Origin: Methanomicrobiales archaeon
GTDB taxonomy: Archaea; Halobacteriota; Methanomicrobia; Methanomicrobiales; JACTUA01
DNA length: 6,572 nt
Reading direction: 5' to 3'
Assembly: GCA_028678815.1 (NCBI GenBank)
Contig: JAJRCS010000020.1
Location: forward strand, 1 to 6,572
Each line of letters begins with the position of its first letter. Position 1 is the first letter of the stretch. The position numbers and the translations under genes are program-made. The notes below the pieces were generated by a model that searched no databases, had not been told where the DNA came from, and saw only the letters and a program-made list of their open reading frames with translations. Positions 5,145 to 6,572 of this stretch are shown here, in pieces.

Positions 5145-5930
5145 ATGATCAGGGCATACACCATCGCGTCAGGGAAGGGGGGTACGGGGAAGACCACCTG
5201 TACCATCAACCTCGGGGCCTCCCTTGCGAAGCTCGGCCTCGAGACCTTCATCATGGATGCCGATATCGGCATGGCGAACATCGGGCTCCTCCTCGGCCTC
5301 GAGGATGCGCCCATCACCATCCACGAGGTCCTCGCCGGGAAGGCGAAGCTCGAGGAGGCCATATACGACGGGCCCAACGGCGTGAAGGTCCTCCCGAGCG
5401 GCATCTCCCTCCAGGGGTTCCAGCTGGCCAACCCCGACCGGTTCCGGGACATCATGAAGGACCTCGTGAACCGGTGCGACTACCTCCTCATCGACGCCCC
5501 CGCGGGCATCAGCCGCGACGGGGTGATTCCCCTCGCCATCGCCGACGAGGTCATCCTCGTGGTGAACCCGGAGGTCTCCTCCATCGTGGATGCCCTGAAG
5601 ACCAAGGTCCTCACCGAGGTGGTCGGGGGGCACGTCGCCGCGGCCATCCTCAACCGGGCCGGGTCCGAGCATACCGAGCTCATCCAGAACAAGCTCGAGA
5701 AGACCCTCGGGGTGAAGCTCATCGGGATCATCCCCGAGGACCCGAACGTCAGGGTGGCGGCGGTGTACAAGACCCCCGTGGTCATGAAGTTCCCGGGGAG
5801 CGAGGCCTCCCGGGCCTTCCGGAAGATCGCGGCCCACATCGCGGGGATCGCGCCGGAGGAGAGCGTCGAGACGACGACGGACGGGTTCGTCTCCCGGTTC
5901 GTGAAGATCCTCTTCAAGGGGGCGAAATGA
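5145..5930 (+). CDS. minD: MinD/ParA-family ATPase with C-terminal membrane-targeting helix
   Basis: A 261-residue deviant-Walker P-loop ATPase that dimerises with ATP and typically cycles on and off the membrane to position other machinery. Residues 10-18 are GKGGTGKTT, with the signature lysine K11 and the P-loop lysine K16. D38 and D40 in MDADIGMANIGLLLG form switch I. YLLIDAPAGI with D117 is the Walker B/switch II segment, and VILVVNPEVSSI and AAILNR are family-typical nucleotide-binding segments. The last residues, about 248-258 (FVSRFVKILFK), form an amphipathic basic helix like the membrane-targeting sequence of MinD. All catalytic residues are present and the length is normal. Archaea have several MinD paralogues, and in haloarchaea MinD4 places archaella and chemosensory arrays; which paralogue this is cannot be told here. 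Its stop overlaps the start of the next gene. The symbol denotes the family, not proven division-site function. Confidence 0.95.
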   Translation: MIRAYTIASGKGGTGKTTCTINLGASLAKLGLETFIMDADIGMANIGLLLGLEDAPITIHEVLAGKAKLEEAIYDGPNGVKVLPSGISLQGFQLANPDRFRDIMKDLVNRCDYLLIDAPAGISRDGVIPLAIADEVILVVNPEVSSIVDALKTKVLTEVVGGHVAAAILNRAGSEHTELIQNKLEKTLGVKLIGIIPEDPNVRVAAVYKTPVVMKFPGSEASRAFRKIAAHIAGIAPEESVETTTDGFVSRFVKILFKGAK

Positions 5931-6133
5931 CCACCGAAGAACTCTATGCCGTGGTCATCGTCCTCCTCGGCATCATCCTCCTCTTCCAGGTCTTCTTCAT
6001 GTACCTCATGAAGGTCCGGATGCGGCAGCTCCAGTTCGAGATGGAGCAGGGCTCCTCCCGGGTCGATCTCTCTGACATCGAGCTCGAGGCCCTCACCCGG
6101 AACGTCGAGGCCTTCAAGAGATTGAAGATATAA
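5927..6133 (+). CDS. Small single-pass membrane protein coupled to minD
   Basis: A 68-residue protein whose ATG overlaps the minD stop (ATGA at 5927-5930), with a G-rich ribosome site, AAGGGGG, just upstream inside minD. Translational coupling is therefore very likely. Residues 7-29 form one membrane helix (YAVVIVLLGIILLFQVFFMY). It is followed by basic KVRMR, so the C-terminal part should face the cytoplasm. Residues 34-68 look helical, with an acidic segment (DLSDIELEAL) and a basic end (AFKRLKI). Codon use matches its neighbours (strong G/C third positions) until the last five codons (aag aga ttg aag ata), which are AT-richer. I do not recognise a family. The tight coupling suggests a direct partner of the ATPase at the membrane. 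Confidence 0.85.
   Translation: MTTEELYAVVIVLLGIILLFQVFFMYLMKVRMRQLQFEMEQGSSRVDLSDIELEALTRNVEAFKRLKI
6108..6133 (+). repeat. 26-bp direct repeat, copy 1 (3' end of the small membrane gene)
   Basis: This copy encodes the final residues AFKRLKI and the TAA stop. Inside it CTTCAA (6112-6117), the tetraloop GAGA, and TTGAAG (6122-6127) form a perfect six-pair hairpin. An identical copy starts 77 bases further on, at 6185. Confidence 0.9.
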
Positions 6134-6184
6134 ACCAGTCTCCCTTGTTTGGAGATGAGGGGGCCCGTTTCACCCTTTGGGCAA

Positions 6185-6210
6185 AGGCCTTCAAGAGATT
6201 GAAGATATAA
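6185..6210 (+). repeat. 26-bp direct repeat, copy 2 (after the stop codon)
   Basis: Identical to 6108-6133, including the CTTCAA-GAGA-TTGAAG hairpin (6189-6204) and the following ATATAA. The 77-base offset is not a multiple of three, so it is not an in-frame extension of the gene. Confidence 0.9.
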
Positions 6211-6418
6211 TTCACCCTCCTTTTCAGACACCTGGCTCGGTTTTGTCGCAGTCCTTCATCCGGTGGGCTTCCTCCCCGACGATGAATCGGTTTTCCTCTG
6301 AATGATGAAGCAGGAGGGTTCCGGGATTCTGAGTCGTCGTCGTCCTGCTCCTGGGTGGCTCCGGTCGCACCCCGCCTGATGGCGGTCGCTACTCCGCTGA
6401 CGCTTCGTCGCTCCACTC

Positions 6419-6437
6419 CTGCTCCCTTCGGGAGCAG
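6419..6437. repeat. Strong hairpin CTGCTCCC-TTC-GGGAGCAG
   Basis: A perfect eight-pair stem with a three-base loop within the hairpin-rich region. It may be a transcript-end or repeat-element structure; it is not followed by a T-run on the plus strand. Confidence 0.5.
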
Positions 6438-6572
6438 TCGTCGTTGCTCCAGGTCGGTTTCTGATGAAACCTCCCTGACCGCAACCATTATCTCGTCCCG
6501 CCCATGAGAATCCCCTGCAGGAATGCGACGGGCATCCCTGCGGTGGGTGTCTACATGGTTTCCATTGACCGG

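Larger units (their letters stand above)
6134..6572. other. Hairpin-rich intergenic region at the right edge, no supported gene
   Basis: No open frame here looks like a real protein. The segment carries a weak TCTCC/GGAGA hairpin (6139-6155), a CCTTTG-GG-CAAAGG dyad (6174-6187), the second 26-bp repeat (6185-6210), a T-rich CTCCTTTTC (6217-6225), CCGCC-TGAT-GGCGG (6372-6385), and a CTGCTCCC-TTC-GGGAGCAG hairpin (6419-6437). Imperfect repeats of GTCGCT run through 6363-6412. It looks like a genome-dispersed, structured intergenic repeat, but copies elsewhere cannot be checked here. Confidence 0.5.

Noticed and set aside
5169..5837. 222-codon open frame on the minus strand
   Set aside because: It is antisense to minD, whose Walker motifs are unambiguous.
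6114..6488. Minus-strand open frame across the hairpin-rich right end, open to the window edge
   Set aside because: Its translation (for example RRSVSGVATAIRRGATGATQ) simply reads through hairpins and both 26-bp repeats. It is Arg/Ser-rich and has no domain, so it looks like translated repeat DNA.
6504..6572. ATG-initiated frame on the plus strand running off the right edge (MRIPCRNATGIPAVGVYMVS)
   Set aside because: Only 23 codons are visible, with an ATTATC upstream but no clear ribosome site. It could be the start of a gene, but the evidence is too thin to annotate.
1..6572. CRISPR array, insertion sequence, integrase or attachment site at the tRNA
   Set aside because: No regularly spaced repeats, no transposase or integrase, and no second copy of the tRNA 3' end in the window.

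Overview
The window reads as chromosomal DNA of a GC-rich euryarchaeal methanogen, most likely of the Methanomicrobiales (order inferred). The evidence is an archaeal RNA polymerase block with a separately encoded, split-type B'' subunit next to rpoH; archaeal BRE/TATA-like elements in front of most transcription units; a tRNA-Lys without an encoded CCA; and soluble proteins of the kind methanogens carry. The genes are GC-rich with strong G/C bias at third codon positions.

Layout. Positions 1-1694 (minus strand) hold rpoH followed by rpoB'', which is cut by the left edge; both appear to start with TTG. Just upstream on the same strand is tRNA-Lys(UUU) with its own promoter (1797-1922). A divergent region (1871-2102) with two palindromic elements and a promoter/operator-like dyad leads to a plus-strand four-helix membrane protein of the PsiE family (2103-2537). 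Converging on it is a minus-strand response regulator (2571-3206): a CheY-like receiver with a long helical tail. A 514-base intergenic region (3207-3720) carries AT-rich promoter DNA flanked by GC-rich, hairpin-forming DNA.

The plus-strand block 3721-6133 is the most interesting part. In order it encodes a DUF4388/DUF2226-like protein with a proline-rich linker; a membrane-anchored, roadblock/LC7-like protein with a Pro/Ala-rich linker; a MinD-type ATPase with an apparent C-terminal amphipathic membrane-targeting helix; and a 68-residue single-pass membrane protein whose start codon overlaps the minD stop. Together with the divergent response regulator this could be a membrane-surface positioning or polarity module: a ParA/MinD switch, a membrane roadblock scaffold, a DUF4388-like adaptor and a phospho-signal input. 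That function is inference from domain content and gene order, not something the sequence proves.

The right end (6134-6572) has no gene I can support. It begins with a 26-bp exact repeat of the last codons of the small membrane gene, each copy folding into a GNRA-looped hairpin, and continues into hairpin-rich DNA.
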